Made by a program: the position numbers and the translations under genes
Shown: positions 1 to 9,515 of the stretch, piece after piece
Numbering within the stretch: position 1 is the stretch's first letter
How the letters are laid out: each line of letters opens with the position of its first letter
Notes under the pieces: model-generated
Database searches by the model: none
What the model saw: the letters and a program-made list of their open reading frames with translations, nothing else
What the model was told of the DNA's origin: nothing
Origin: Sphingobium sp. SYK-6
GTDB taxonomy: Bacteria; Pseudomonadota; Alphaproteobacteria; Sphingomonadales; Sphingomonadaceae
Length of the DNA: 64,000 bases
Direction of reading: 5' to 3'
NCBI RefSeq assembly: GCF_000283515.1
Contig: NC_015976.1
Location: forward strand, 3,937,501 to 4,001,500

Positions 1-1359
1 GCGGTGATCCGCATCCTCAATCCCGCCGATTACGGGCTCTTCGCCATGACGCAGGTCATGCTGAACTTCATGATGTTCCTCAACGGATACGGGCTGATCA
101 GCGCGCTCGTGCAGTCCGAATCGGTCGATACCCGCAAGCTGCGGCAGGCTTTCGGGCTGATGATTCTCATGAACGGCGGGCTCGCAGCTGCACAGCTGCT
201 CCTCGCCCCCGTCGCCGCCAGCTATTATCGCCAGCCCATGGTCGCGGACCTGCTGCGCGCCCAGACCCTGATCTACCTCTCCACGCCGTTCATCTCCCTC
301 CCCGAAGTGCTCATGGGCCGGAGCCTGGACTTCAAGCGCCCGGCTTTCGTCAACCTCATCGCCGGACTCATCGCGGCGGGCGTCGCCATTGGCGGCGCTC
401 TGGCCGGATGGGGCGTGTGGACACTGGTCTGGGCGCCGATCGCGGGCTTCTGGTCCAAGGCGATCGGCTATCTCATCGCGACTCGCTTCTTCGTGCTGCC
501 GAGCTTCGACTTCCGGGGCACCGGGCCGCTGATCCTCTACGCACTCTCCCTGCTGGGCTCGCAGCTCTTCTTCCTGATCCAGAGCCAGGCGGACGTGTTC
601 ATTGGCGGGCGCGTGCTCGATCCGCACGCCCTTGGCCTGTATGCCGAGGCGCTGTTCCTCACCCAGATCTTCGTCTCGAAGTTCATCCCGCCGCTCAACG
701 ACGTCGCCTTTCCGGCCTTCGCGCGGATGCAGGCCGACCGGCAGCGCGTGGCGCGCTCGTTCCGACAGGCGATCCGGCTGCTCATGCTGATTGCCTGTCC
801 GCTCTATCTCGGCATGGCCGTGACGGCCGAACCGCTGGTCGCGACTCTGTTCGGGCATAAATGGCTGGGCATGGTGCCGTTCGTGCAGGTGCTGGCCCTC
901 GCAATGCCCTTCTATGCGCTGCAGGTCATGTTCCCGCCGGTGTGCAATGCCATGGGCCGCCCGGGACTCTCCGCCCGAATCGCCATGATCGGGGCGGTCA
1001 TCATGCCGGTCGCCTTCCTGATCGGCATCCGGTTCGGGGCACTGGGGCTCGCCATGGCCTGGCTCTGCGCCTTCCCGCTGTTCGCGCTCGTCACCGCGCG
1101 GGTAGCCGGGCGGCTGATCGGCCTGTCATTCGCCGAGGTGGGCCGGGCAGTGGCGCCCGGCTTCGTCTCGGCCGCCGCGATGGCCTTCATCGTCCTTGGC
1201 ACCGACAGCCTGCTGCCCGGAATGGCGGCGCCGATCCGGCTGCTGGTGCTGGTCGCGATCGGCGCGGGCAGCTTCGTCGCGCTGCTGGCCCTGGTGTCAC
1301 GCGAGACGATCGACGACCTCGCCGCGCTGCTCCTTCGGCGCAGGCCGCCCACAACCTGA
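1..1359 (+). CDS. Oligosaccharide flippase (Wzx/polysaccharide exporter family), 5' end cut by window edge
   Basis: This is a multi-spanning membrane protein of the MOP/polysaccharide-synthesis flippase family, which moves lipid-linked oligosaccharide across the inner membrane. The motif NPADYGLFAM near the visible N-terminus normally sits after the first transmembrane segment (compare LTPDDFGLVAI in the related gene at 52983-54491). The frame is open to base 1, so the real start lies outside the window and the GTG at base 4 is probably internal. At least ten hydrophobic segments follow, and the protein ends in an Arg-rich tail (RRRPP). The function is inferred from family resemblance; the transported glycan cannot be read. 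It probably belongs to a glycan cluster to the left. Confidence 0.8.
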   Translation, partial: AVIRILNPADYGLFAMTQVMLNFMMFLNGYGLISALVQSESVDTRKLRQAFGLMILMNGGLAAAQLLLAPVAASYYRQPMVADLLRAQTLIYLSTPFISLPEVLMGRSLDFKRPAFVNLIAGLIAAGVAIGGALAGWGVWTLVWAPIAGFWSKAIGYLIATRFFVLPSFDFRGTGPLILYALSLLGSQLFFLIQSQADVFIGGRVLDPHALGLYAEALFLTQIFVSKFIPPLNDVAFPAFARMQADRQRVARSFRQAIRLLMLIACPLYLGMAVTAEPLVATLFGHKWLGMVPFVQVLALAMPFYALQVMFPPVCNAMGRPGLSARIAMIGAVIMPVAFLIGIRFGALGLAMAWLCAFPLFALVTARVAGRLIGLSFAEVGRAVAPGFVSAAAMAFIVLGTDSLLPGMAAPIRLLVLVAIGAGSFVALLALVSRETIDDLAALLLRRRPPTT

Positions 1360-1408
1360 AGCCATCAGGCGCGCCTCCGAACGCCGGAGGGTGCGACTGG
1401 CCGGCAGC

Positions 1409-1837
1409 TCAGGCGCTCTGGATATAGCTGCGCATGGCCTCGACTTCCGATTCGATCCGGTCGATGCGCGACTTCACCAGATCGCCAATGCTCACGAAGC
1501 CGATCATCCGCCCCTCCCTGACGATGGGCAGATGACGAATGCGGCGCCGGGTCATCAGGGACAGGGCAGACAAGATAGGGGTATCGGCGTCGATGGTGAC
1601 CGGGGGCGTGGTCATGACCGCCTCCACCGGCTTGTCGAGCAGCGCCGCGCCTTCGCGCGCCAGGCCGTAAACGACATCCCGCTCCGAGAAGATGCCGAGC
1701 ACGCGTCCGTCCTCGACAATGGGCACGCAGCCGATTCGCCGTTCCGCCAGAAGCGCGACGACGCGCGCCACGCTGTCAGTCCTGTTCACCTGGATGATCG
1801 TGTCCGGCGACTCGCCGACAAATGCGCTGACTGTCAT
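1409..1837 (-). CDS. CBS-domain protein (tandem CBS pair)
   Basis: A 142-residue cytoplasmic protein made almost entirely of two CBS domains (about residues 8-62 and 72-128). Typical CBS motifs are visible: GCVPIVEDGRVLGIFSERD in the first and RHLPIVREGRMIGFVSIGD in the second. Stand-alone CBS pairs usually bind adenine nucleotides and act as energy or redox sensors. The ATG at 1837 was chosen over an upstream in-frame ATG (1882) because a GGAGAGG-like ribosome site lies 7-8 bases before it and the CBS fold starts soon after. It converges with the flippase gene. The partner or ligand is unknown. Confidence 0.85.
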   Translation of the reverse strand: MTVSAFVGESPDTIIQVNRTDSVARVVALLAERRIGCVPIVEDGRVLGIFSERDVVYGLAREGAALLDKPVEAVMTTPPVTIDADTPILSALSLMTRRRIRHLPIVREGRMIGFVSIGDLVKSRIDRIESEVEAMRSYIQSA

Positions 1838-1991
1838 CCTCACCTCTCCGGTTCGCCTGCGGACCGGCCCGGCCGACATCAACCATGGACCGGTCTGCGG
1901 TCGCTTCCATGGCCCGGACTATGCGCTTCCCGGCGCGAGGCGTCAAAGGCGCTGTTGATCGCGCCGCCGCCTGACCCTAAGGGATGCGCCC

Positions 1992-2291
1992 ATGACAGAC
2001 CGGCCCGGCCTTGACGACCATCGCCAGGCGCAATTCGCCTGGGCACGCTTTCGCAGGATCATGTGGTGGATGGCGGCCTTCGGCCTCGCCGTCGGGCTCG
2101 TGGTGGCCGGATTGCTCTGGGTCTTCCGCGGGCCGCTTCCGTTGCTCTTCCTGGGCATGACAATAGCCGGGGTGTGGTCCACCATCATGATGGCTGCCCT
2201 GCTCATGGGCCTCATGTTCCTTTCGAGCGGAACCGGCCATGACGATCAGGTGGACGACCGCATCAGCCCCGAGGTCCTCGACGACGACTGA
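1992..2291 (+). CDS. Small inner-membrane protein of unknown function
   Basis: A 99-residue protein with a charged N-terminus (MTDRPGLDDHRQAQF), two strongly hydrophobic segments (about residues 23-46 and 50-77) and an acidic tail ending in DDD. The pattern is that of a two-helix membrane protein. I do not recognise a domain. It is a single gene converging on the DUF4167 gene, with a hairpin between them. Coding is supported by the membrane pattern and by sitting in an otherwise empty interval. Confidence 0.6.
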   Translation: MTDRPGLDDHRQAQFAWARFRRIMWWMAAFGLAVGLVVAGLLWVFRGPLPLLFLGMTIAGVWSTIMMAALLMGLMFLSSGTGHDDQVDDRISPEVLDDD

Positions 2292-2308
2292 GGCCGCCGG
2301 ACACGAAG

Positions 2309-2339
2309 ACGGGCGCCCCAGCGATGCTGGCGCGCCCGT
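2309..2339. terminator. Hairpin between convergent genes
   Basis: ACGGGCG (2309-2315) pairs with CGCCCGT (2333-2339), with an inner CCAGC/GCTGG stem around a GAT loop. It lies between the stop codons of the 1992-2291 gene and the DUF4167 gene. There is no good U-tract on either strand, so it is a probable but not certain bidirectional terminator. Confidence 0.5.
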
Positions 2340-2363
2340 AAAAAGCATGTCGCTCGACTGATA

Positions 2364-3014
2364 TTACTCGGCGGCTTCCGGCTGACGCGGGCGGCGGCCA
2401 CGGCGGGGCTTGCGCACTTCCTCCTGCGCCTCGGCAGGGGCCTCGGCCTCCGCGTCTTCGCTCACCTCGACCCGCGCGATCGACGGGGGCAGACCCGGCA
2501 AGCCGATCTCGGCCTCCGCTTCGCCATCGCTTGCATCGTCATTCGCGACGCGGCGCGGCTTGCGCTCCTGGCTGCGCTCGCGCGGACGCTCCGGAGCACG
2601 CTCGCGATCCGGAGCGCGCTCGCGGCGCGGACGCTGCTCCTGCTGCGGAGGCGCGAATTCATCGCTCTCATCGCCGCCGGCATCGATCAGCTCGTCGCTC
2701 TCGTCGCCATTGTCCTGATCGGACTCGTCATGACGGCGGAACCGCTGCTGCTGCTCTTCCTGTCGCGCGCGATTGTCGGCGAGAACTCGGAAATAATGGT
2801 CGGCGAACTGGAAATAATATTCCGCGTTGACCCGGTCCCCCGCCATCTGCGCATCCCGCGCGAGATTGCGGTACTTCTCGAGAAGCTGCGCCGCATTGCC
2901 GCGGGCGCGGCTGTCGATGCGGTTGCCGGAGTCACCATTGCCGCGATTGCCGCCGCCACTCTGGCGCGGATTGTTCCGGCCGCGACGACGACCGGCCTGA
3001 CGATTGTTGATCAA
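2364..3014 (-). CDS. DUF4167 domain protein
   Basis: About 216 residues. The N-terminus is INNRQAGRRRGRNN followed by a Gly/Arg/Asn-rich stretch. A conserved helical block follows (NAAQLLEKYRNLARDAQMAGD, then VNAEYYFQFADHYFRVL), which is the signature of the alphaproteobacterial DUF4167 family. The C-terminal half is low-complexity, rich in Arg, Glu and Ala, and ends in an RRGRRPRQ patch, suggesting nucleic-acid or RNA contact (inference). The TTG start at 3014 is preferred because family members begin at this INNRQ position; an ATG at 3107 would add an unconserved 31-residue leader. It follows prmC on the same strand, the usual family context. Confidence 0.85.
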   Translation of the reverse strand: MINNRQAGRRRGRNNPRQSGGGNRGNGDSGNRIDSRARGNAAQLLEKYRNLARDAQMAGDRVNAEYYFQFADHYFRVLADNRARQEEQQQRFRRHDESDQDNGDESDELIDAGGDESDEFAPPQQEQRPRRERAPDRERAPERPRERSQERKPRRVANDDASDGEAEAEIGLPGLPPSIARVEVSEDAEAEAPAEAQEEVRKPRRGRRPRQPEAAE

Positions 3015-3285
3015 AGGTTCGTCCCTATGTTCTCGACCAAAACTCCGGCGTTTCCGAACGCGTACCGAAGCGCTGTGCATCACATCGAAGGCGGAGCGGC
3101 ATTTCAACCACTCGCGCCCCGCGCTTCGGCCAACGGCTCCACTCTAGAACGCCGCCAAAACTGTGGGAGCAGGCCGCTTGCCCAGACGCCGCGCGTGTGA
3201 GCGAGAGCAACCCTGTGACCGCCAGATAGACGGTCTGGCTCACCAAACCAAGAGAAATTCGCATGTAGTCGTTAAAAAGGAACTT

Positions 3286-4155
3286 TCAACGTTCGCCGGC
3301 TTGGTCAGCCGTCACGACGAGCGCGCGCGTGTGGCCCGAAAGGTCGCGCACCGGCGCAACGGCGAAGCCGGCGGCGAGGAACAGGGCGGCCGCACTCTCT
3401 GCCTGATCGAAGCCGATCTCGAAGATCGCAAAGCCACCGGGCGCGAGCAGCGAACCAAGCTGGCCGGCCAGCAGGCGATAGGCATCCAGCCCGTCGCCCC
3501 CTGCGAACAGTGCGCCGGCCGGCTCATGCGCGCGCACTTCCCGGGGCAGGAGGGCATCCTGCGCGATATAGGGCGGATTGCACAGGATGAGATCGAACCG
3601 GCGCGAGAGCCCTTCCCCCCAGTTGCCGAGCCGAAACTCCGCGCGGTCGGCCATGCCGCAGCACAGGGCATTCTCCCGCGCGACCTCAACGGCGGCAGGC
3701 GAGACATCGATGCCCAGCCCCCGCGCCTGCGGCCACACATCCAGCGCGGCAAGCAGCAGCGCGCCCGAACCGGTGCCGAGATCGAGGATCTGCTGCGGCG
3801 CCTCGCGCCCCTCGAACCGGGCGATCGCGGCCTCGATCAGCGTCTCGCTGTCCGGACGCGGCACCAGCACGTCGGGCGTCACGCGCAGGGACAGGGTCCA
3901 GAAGTCGCGCGCCCCGGTGATGTAGGCGATCGGCTCATGCGCGAGCCGCCGGACAAGCAGCGCCTCGCCCTCCGTCGGTGCAACAAGGCGCGGCAAGGCA
4001 AGAAGCATCGCTTCGCGGCTCATCGCCAACGCATGGGCGGCCAGCAGCTCGGCATCGAGGCGCGGCGTGTCGCTCACCGGTGCGAGCCGCGCTGTCGCCA
4101 TGCGCAGCCAGTCGGCGAGCTTCACCGGCTCGTCCGGCTCGACGGGACCAGCCAT
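3286..4155 (-). CDS. prmC: Release factor N5-glutamine methyltransferase PrmC (HemK)
   Basis: Methylates the glutamine of the GGQ motif in release factors RF1 and RF2, using S-adenosylmethionine. The 289-residue protein has the N-terminal helical domain of the family, the SAM-binding loop DLGTGSG (residues 125-131) and the catalytic NPPY motif (193-196). It lies 16 bases downstream of prfA, which encodes its substrate, in a hisS-prfA-prmC block. This arrangement and both motifs make the call secure. Confidence 0.97.
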   Translation of the reverse strand: MAGPVEPDEPVKLADWLRMATARLAPVSDTPRLDAELLAAHALAMSREAMLLALPRLVAPTEGEALLVRRLAHEPIAYITGARDFWTLSLRVTPDVLVPRPDSETLIEAAIARFEGREAPQQILDLGTGSGALLLAALDVWPQARGLGIDVSPAAVEVARENALCCGMADRAEFRLGNWGEGLSRRFDLILCNPPYIAQDALLPREVRAHEPAGALFAGGDGLDAYRLLAGQLGSLLAPGGFAIFEIGFDQAESAAALFLAAGFAVAPVRDLSGHTRALVVTADQAGER

Positions 4156-4171
4156 GCCGCCCCCCCGCCGG

Positions 4172-5251
4172 TCAGGCTGCCGTGTCGAGCTGGGCGAGCC
4201 GCGCGGCTTCGTCCTGCGCGATCAGCGCGCTGATCATCTCGTCCAGTCCCGGCCCTTCGAGGATCTCGGGCAAGCGATGCAGCGTCAGGTTGATGCGGTG
4301 ATCAGTGACGCGCCCTTGCGGGAAATTATAGGTGCGGATGCGCTCGGACCGGTCTCCCGATCCGACCATCGCCTTGCGCGCGCCGGCCTGCTCGCTCTGC
4401 GTGCGCTCCCGCTCGGCTTCATAGAGCCGCGCGCGCAGCACCTTCAGCGCCTTCGCCTTGTTCTTGTGCTGCGATTTCTCGTCCTGCTGCGTCACCACGA
4501 TCCCGGTGGGCAGATGCGTGATGCGCACGGCCGAATCGGTGGTGTTCACATGCTGGCCGCCGGCGCCGGAAGACCGGTAGACATCGATGCGCAGGTCCGT
4601 CGCCTCGTTGATCTGCACGTCCACCTCCTCGGCCTCGGGAAGCACCGCCACCGTCGCCGCGCTGGTGTGGATGCGCCCGCCGCTCTCCGTCACCGGCACG
4701 CGCTGCACGCGATGCACGCCGCTCTCGAACTTGAGGCGCGCAAACACGCCCGCGCCGCTGACGCTGGCGATCACTTCCTTGAAGCCGCCCGCCTCGGAGG
4801 CGCTGGCCGAGATGATCTCCACCCGCCAGCCGCGGCTCTCCGCATAACGCTGGTACATGCGCAGCAGATCGCCCGCGAACAACGCAGCCTCATCCCCGCC
4901 GGTGCCGGCGCGGATCTCCAGCATGGCCGCGCGCTCGTCCGCCGCATCCCTGGGCAGCAGCGCGATGGCAAGGGCATGCTCGGCCTCGGGCAGGCGCTCA
5001 CGGACCGCCTCGATCTCCTCCTGTGCCATCGCCTTCATTTCCGGATCGGCGAGCATCGCCTCCAGCTCGCTCTGCTCGGTGCGCAGTTGCGCCACTTCGC
5101 GCGCCGCCGTCACCACCGGCTCCAGCTCGGCATAATCCTTGGACAGGCGCACGAACTCCGCCGGATCAAGATCGGGCCGGGCCATCTGCGCCTGCACTTC
5201 CTCCTGCCGCCGGAGGATCGCGGCGATGCGATCGGGGGAGATGGTGGTCAA
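4172..5251 (-). CDS. prfA: Peptide chain release factor 1
   Basis: Recognises UAA and UAG stop codons and triggers peptide release. The 359-residue length is normal. The codon-reading tripeptide PVT is at residues 186-188, a PxT form typical of RF1 rather than the SPF form of RF2. The peptidyl-transferase motif GGQ is at 231-233. The start ATG overlaps the stop codon of hisS by four bases (ATGA), indicating translational coupling. PrmC, encoded just downstream, should methylate Gln233. Confidence 0.98.
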   Translation of the reverse strand: MTTISPDRIAAILRRQEEVQAQMARPDLDPAEFVRLSKDYAELEPVVTAAREVAQLRTEQSELEAMLADPEMKAMAQEEIEAVRERLPEAEHALAIALLPRDAADERAAMLEIRAGTGGDEAALFAGDLLRMYQRYAESRGWRVEIISASASEAGGFKEVIASVSGAGVFARLKFESGVHRVQRVPVTESGGRIHTSAATVAVLPEAEEVDVQINEATDLRIDVYRSSGAGGQHVNTTDSAVRITHLPTGIVVTQQDEKSQHKNKAKALKVLRARLYEAERERTQSEQAGARKAMVGSGDRSERIRTYNFPQGRVTDHRINLTLHRLPEILEGPGLDEMISALIAQDEAARLAQLDTAA

Positions 5252-6495
5252 GCCTCGTCCTTCGGGAACCGCCGATCCAGCACATCAGACACTCGATCGA
5301 TCAAGCCAGGTTCACCTCGATGACCGAACCGTAATTGGCCGTCAGTCTTCACGACTGAAAGGATAGTGCGTGCGTTCAATTTGGCTGCCTTGTCGAATCG
5401 CTTCTTGGGGGACCCTGACGCGATCAAATCTGCACTTAGGTTCTCGCGACGCAGATATGCGACTGCGCTAACTGCTTCAAACAACGCAGCGTCGTCCTCA
5501 ACGGCGACGGCGACATCCAATCTCTCGCTCGGCATCACATCCAGCAGCATCCCCAGCCGCTCGATGCCGGCCGCCCAGCCGACGGCCGGTGTGCTTGGCC
5601 CGCCGAGCGTCTCGATGAGTCCGTCATAGCGCCCGCCGCCGAGCACGGTGCCCTGCGCGCCGAGCCGGTCGGTGACGAACTCGAAGGCGGTGTGGCGATA
5701 ATAATCCAGCCCGCGCACCAGCCGGGCATTGCGCGTCCAGTCGACGCCGGCAGCCTTCAACCCGTCCGTCACTTTCCCGAAGAAGGCCTGCGCCTCATCG
5801 GTCAGATAGGCATCGATGTCCGGCGCGCCGGCCACGATCGCCTGATCGCCCGGATCCTTGCTGTCGAGAATGCGCAGCGGATTGCGATGCAGCCGGTCCT
5901 TGCTCTCCTCGCTGAGCTGATCGCGATGCCCCTCGAAATAGGCGACGAGCGCGCTGCGCCAGGCCTCGCGGCTCTGATAGTCGCCCAGCGTGTTGAGCGT
6001 GAGCGTCACGCCCTCGACGATGCCCAGCTCCTTGAGAAGCTGATCGGCAAAGACCAGCAGCTCCGCGTCCGCCAGCGGCTCGGACGCGCCGATGATCTCG
6101 GCGTCGAGCTGGTGGAATTGGCGATAGCGGCCCTTCTGGGGGCGCTCGTAGCGAAACAGGGGCCCGTGCGTCGCGACCTTGAGCGGCGCATATTGCTGCC
6201 AGCCCTCGGTGACATAGGCGCGCGCGATGCCCGCCGTGAATTCCGGCCGCAGCGTCACCGAATCCCCGCCGCGGTCCTCGAACGTATACATCTCCTTGGA
6301 GACCACGTCGGTCGTCTCGCCCAGCGAGCGGGAGAAGACCGCCGTCGCCTCGAACACCGGCACTTCGACGCGCCTGAAGCCGTAGAGCTTGCGGACGCGC
6401 TCGAACGTCTCGACGACATGCATGAAGCGGTCGGCGCTTTCGCCGAGCATGTCCTGGGTGCCGCGGATCGGCCGTGGTGTTGGGATCTTCGCCAT
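5248..6495 (-). CDS. hisS: Histidyl-tRNA synthetase
   Basis: Class II aminoacyl-tRNA synthetase charging tRNA-His, 415 residues. Motif 1 begins near the N-terminus ([10 protein letters not shown]). Motif 2 appears as [15 protein letters not shown] with [16 protein letters not shown], and the HisA-type signature as [17 protein letters not shown]-terminal anticodon-binding domain follows. The ATG at 6495 is chosen because [15 protein letters not shown] is the family N-terminus and an AGAGG site precedes it; the open frame continues to 6609 without homology. It heads the hisS-prfA-prmC block and is divergent from the dioxygenase gene. Confidence 0.97.
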   Translation of the reverse strand: MAKIPTPRPIRGTQDMLGESADRFMHVVETFERVRKLYGFRRVEVPVFEATAVFSRSLGETTDVVSKEMYTFEDRGGDSVTLRPEFTAGIARAYVTEGWQQYAPLKVATHGPLFRYERPQKGRYRQFHQLDAEIIGASEPLADAELLVFADQLLKELGIVEGVTLTLNTLGDYQSREAWRSALVAYFEGHRDQLSEESKDRLHRNPLRILDSKDPGDQAIVAGAPDIDAYLTDEAQAFFGKVTDGLKAAGVDWTRNARLVRGLDYYRHTAFEFVTDRLGAQGTVLGGGRYDGLIETLGGPSTPAVGWAAGIERLGMLLDVMPSERLDVAVAVEDDAALFEAVSAVAYLRRENLSADLIASGSPKKRFDKAAKLNARTILSVVKTDGQLRFGHRGEPGLIDRVSDVLDRRFPKDEA

Positions 6496-6592
6496 GGGCA
6501 GCGCCTCTAGCCGGATTTGGCGAGCACTGGAATAGCGCGCTGGTTTGACCGGCATCAAACGCATCGGCGCCACATTCATGCAGACAGGCTGT

Positions 6593-6608
6593 TGTTGATA
6601 TCTCAACA
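6593..6608. promoter_or_regulatory. Perfect inverted repeat before the dioxygenase gene (candidate operator)
   Basis: TGTTGA, four bases (TATC), then TCAACA: a perfect 6+6 bp inverted repeat ending 12 bases before the dioxygenase ATG, next to its AGGAG ribosome site. The size and symmetry suit a dimeric winged-helix repressor, for example a MarR-like one. No regulator gene is adjacent, so the binding protein is unknown. Confidence 0.4.
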
Positions 6609-6620
6609 TAGGAGAGCGAT

Positions 6621-8093
6621 ATGGCCCACTTCCCCGACACCCCCGGCATGACCGGCGTGCTGCGCCCCCTCCGGATCGAGGGCGACATTCTGGATCTGGA
6701 AGTCGAAGGGGAAATCCCTGCGCAGCTGAACGGGACCTTCCACCGGGTGCATCCCGATGCGCAATTCCCGCCCCGGTTCGAGGACGACCAGTTCTTCAAC
6801 GGGGATGGCATGGTGAGCCTGTTCCGCTTTCACAACGGCAAGATCGATTTCCGCCAGCGTTATGCCCAGACGGACAAGTGGAAAGTGGAGCGCAAGGCCG
6901 GCAAGTCGCTGTTCGGCGCCTATCGCAATCCGCTGACGGATGATGCGAGCGTCCAGGGCATGATCCGCGGCACCGCCAACACCAATGTGATGGTCCATGC
7001 CGGCAAGCTCTACGCCATGAAGGAGGACAGCCCCTGCCTCATCATGGACCCGTTGACGCTGGAGACCGAGGGCTACACCAATTTCGACGGCAAGCTGAAG
7101 AACCAGACCTTCTCGGCCCATGCCAAGATCGATCCCGTCACCGGCAACTTCTGCAATTTCGGCTATGCGGCGACAGGCCTGCTCACCACCGATTGCAGCT
7201 ATTTCGAGATCGATCCCGCCGGCAACCTGCTGTTCGAAACCGAATTCCAGGTGCCTTATTATTGCATGATGCATGATTATGGGCTCACCGAGCATTATGC
7301 CATCTTCCACATCGTGCCGTGCACGTCGAACTGGGATCGGCTGAAGGCGGGTCTGCCGCATTTCGGCTTCGACACGACGCTCCCCGTCTGGCTCGGCGTG
7401 GTGCCGCGCGGACCGGGCGTCACCAACAAGGACGTGCGCTGGTTCAAGGCACCGAAGACCATCTTCGCGAGCCATGTGATGAACGCCTTCGAGGAAGGGT
7501 CGAAGATTCATTTCGACACGCCGCAGGCAGAGAACAATGCCTTCCCCTTCTTCCCGGACATTCACGGGGCGCCCTTCGATCCGGTGGCGGCGCGGCCCTA
7601 TCTGCATCGCTGGACGGTCGATCTCGGATCGAACAGCGAGGATTTCGCCGAGGTGCGCCAGCTCACCAACTTGATCGACGAATTCCCCCGGCTGGACGAG
7701 CGCTATGTCGGCCAGCCCTATCGCCACGGCTGGGGTCTGGTCATGGACCCGGAGATGGAGATGGAGTTCGCGCGCGGCCGGGCGTCCGGCTTCAAGATGA
7801 ACCGCATCGGCCACTGGGATCACGCGACCGGCAAGGAGGACAGCTGGTGGTGCGGCCCGCAGTCTATCATCCAGGAGCCCTGCTTCGTGCCCCGCACGGC
7901 CGATTCGGCGGAAGGCGACGGCTACATCATCGCGCTCGTCGACAATCTCATCACCAACTACAGCGACCTGGTGGTGCTGGACGCCCTGAACCTCAAGGAC
8001 GGCCCGATCGGCCGCGCGAAGCTGCCGATCCGCCTGCGCTCCGGCCTCCACGGCAACTGGGCGGATGCCAGCAAACTGCCCATCGCCGCCTGA
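6621..8093 (+). CDS. Lignostilbene-alpha,beta-dioxygenase-type carotenoid oxygenase
   Basis: A 490-residue non-haem iron enzyme of the carotenoid cleavage oxygenase (RPE65) family, which splits a central C=C bond with O2 to give two aldehydes. The four iron-binding histidines fall at His167 (SAHAKID), His218 (CMMHDYG), His285 (FASHVMN) and His477 (SGLHGNW). From memory of the Sphingomonas lignostilbene dioxygenase, its phenol-recognising Phe59, Tyr101 and Lys134 are all present at the same numbers here. This argues for 4-hydroxystilbene substrates from lignin rather than carotenoids. A strong AGGAG site precedes the ATG. Sphingomonads carry several paralogues, so the exact member is not assigned. 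It faces an LLM monooxygenase gene. Confidence 0.92.
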   Translation: MAHFPDTPGMTGVLRPLRIEGDILDLEVEGEIPAQLNGTFHRVHPDAQFPPRFEDDQFFNGDGMVSLFRFHNGKIDFRQRYAQTDKWKVERKAGKSLFGAYRNPLTDDASVQGMIRGTANTNVMVHAGKLYAMKEDSPCLIMDPLTLETEGYTNFDGKLKNQTFSAHAKIDPVTGNFCNFGYAATGLLTTDCSYFEIDPAGNLLFETEFQVPYYCMMHDYGLTEHYAIFHIVPCTSNWDRLKAGLPHFGFDTTLPVWLGVVPRGPGVTNKDVRWFKAPKTIFASHVMNAFEEGSKIHFDTPQAENNAFPFFPDIHGAPFDPVAARPYLHRWTVDLGSNSEDFAEVRQLTNLIDEFPRLDERYVGQPYRHGWGLVMDPEMEMEFARGRASGFKMNRIGHWDHATGKEDSWWCGPQSIIQEPCFVPRTADSAEGDGYIIALVDNLITNYSDLVVLDALNLKDGPIGRAKLPIRLRSGLHGNWADASKLPIAA

Positions 8094-8109
8094 GCCGGCC
8101 GTGATACCG

Positions 8110-8142
8110 CGTGATGCCCGCCTCACCGGGGCAGGCATCACG
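8110..8142. terminator. Bidirectional hairpin between dioxygenase and LLM genes
   Basis: CGTGATGCC (8110-8118) pairs with GGCATCACG (8134-8142), with three further inner pairs. It lies in the 63-base gap between convergent stop codons. There is no U-tract, so it may be a weak or Rho-assisted terminator. Confidence 0.6.
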
Positions 8143-8156
8143 CCCCAGTGCTGCGT

Positions 8157-9263
8157 CTATTCGGCCGCTGCCATGAAGCGATCGTCGATCGACGCCTGCG
8201 CCGTCCAGCTCTTGACCTCGGGCAGCACCTTCTGCGCGAAGAGGAGGATGTTCTTGCGAGCCTCCTCCTGCGGCATGCCGCCGAAGTGAACATGCGGGAA
8301 GAAGCCCTGCGGCTCGTAGATCTCCTTCAGCTCCCACATGCGATCGAGGATCATCTGCGGCGTGCCGGTCACCACTGACCGGCTGAAATTCTCGACATAG
8401 GGCTCGATCTCGTCGGGCTGGAGCGTCATCTTCTCGTAGCTCTCATAGCCCTTCATGGCCGCGAAGGTGCCGGGCTTGTCGAGACTGTAATTGCGGATCG
8501 CGGCGCGCATCGTGTTGGCCAGATAATGGCGCCCCTGCATCTCCGCATAGTCGGCGCTTTCGTCGATATAATAATTGCCGCTCACCATCGGCGGGGGCGG
8601 CAGGGTGCCGGGACGCTCCTGCGCCCAGATTTCCGCATACATGTCCGGCGGCGCTTCCTTGCCGCGCTGGGGCAGCATCAGCACCATGTTGCCGAAACCG
8701 AGCCGGGCGGCAGTGTGCATGGAGGTTCCCGAAAGCGACCCGCAGAACTTGCGTCCCTCGAAGCTCCGGAGCGGCGCTGGCCGGAGCTCGCGACGGGGCT
8801 GGTCGATATGCTTGCCCTTGCCCTCGATGATGCCGGTCTCGATCGCCGGGATCACGAGATCGAGGATCTCCCCGTAGAGCTCGCGTGACCTGGTCTGGTC
8901 GACGCGCAGCCCTTCGAATTCGTGCGGCGCGAGGCCGTTGCCGAAGCCGAGCAGCGCCCGGCCGCGCGAGAGGATGTCGAGATTGATGATCTTCTCGGCG
9001 AGGCGAACCGGATCATGCCAGGGGACGATGATGACCTGCGTGCCCAGCTTCACCCGCTTCGTGCGCCCGGCAATATAAGTGAGGAGCTGAAGCGGATCGT
9101 TCGACATCGAATAATCCGAGAAATGATGCTCGGTGATCCATACCGAATCAAAACCCAGCTCTTCCGCGAGGACGAGATTCTCCACCTCCTCCTGAACGAA
9201 CTGCTGGTCGGGATAATCCCTGCCGCGCTGATGCGCGAAGCCGCTGGCCAGACCGATATGCAT
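8157..9263 (-). CDS. LLM-class (luciferase-like) flavin-dependent monooxygenase
   Basis: A 368-residue TIM-barrel oxidoreductase of the bacterial luciferase family, which uses FMNH2 or F420-type cofactors to oxidise a small substrate. Family features seen are the N-terminal strand MHIGLASG, the helix ending in GFDSVWITEHHF, the KLGTQVIIVPWHDPVRLAEKI block and LLGFGNGLAPHEFEG. A clear AAGGAGAGG ribosome site precedes the ATG. Its position opposite the lignostilbene-type dioxygenase suggests a role in aromatic-compound breakdown, but the substrate cannot be read from the sequence. No reductase partner gene is adjacent. Confidence 0.88.
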   Translation of the reverse strand: MHIGLASGFAHQRGRDYPDQQFVQEEVENLVLAEELGFDSVWITEHHFSDYSMSNDPLQLLTYIAGRTKRVKLGTQVIIVPWHDPVRLAEKIINLDILSRGRALLGFGNGLAPHEFEGLRVDQTRSRELYGEILDLVIPAIETGIIEGKGKHIDQPRRELRPAPLRSFEGRKFCGSLSGTSMHTAARLGFGNMVLMLPQRGKEAPPDMYAEIWAQERPGTLPPPPMVSGNYYIDESADYAEMQGRHYLANTMRAAIRNYSLDKPGTFAAMKGYESYEKMTLQPDEIEPYVENFSRSVVTGTPQMILDRMWELKEIYEPQGFFPHVHFGGMPQEEARKNILLFAQKVLPEVKSWTAQASIDDRFMAAAE

Positions 9264-9515
9264 GTCCCAAGCCTCTCCTTATTCTCCTTCGCGGCCGCCG
9301 GCAGCACTCTTGCGGGCTTTTCCGTGCGGACCGGCGAGGATGTATCGCGTCCGGCCACCCCTTGCGAGGCCTCCCGGGCATGCGTGGCGCTGAGCGAAAT
9401 CGACGGGCCGCGCAGCGATTCGCCGGACGCCGCTCTCTCGCCCGCCACCGCCGGCACTGGACGAGCGCCGGTTGTGCCGCCATGCTTGAGGAAATGCCCT
9501 CTCCGGAGTGACTTG

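Noticed and set aside
6603..8141. A 512-codon minus-strand frame opposite the dioxygenase gene
   Set aside because: The plus-strand frame has all iron ligands of its family; the antisense frame has no recognisable domain.
8922..9515. N-terminal extension of the M61 peptidase by 198 codons
   Set aside because: It overlaps the LLM gene start on the other strand, has no homology, and would bury the signal peptide.
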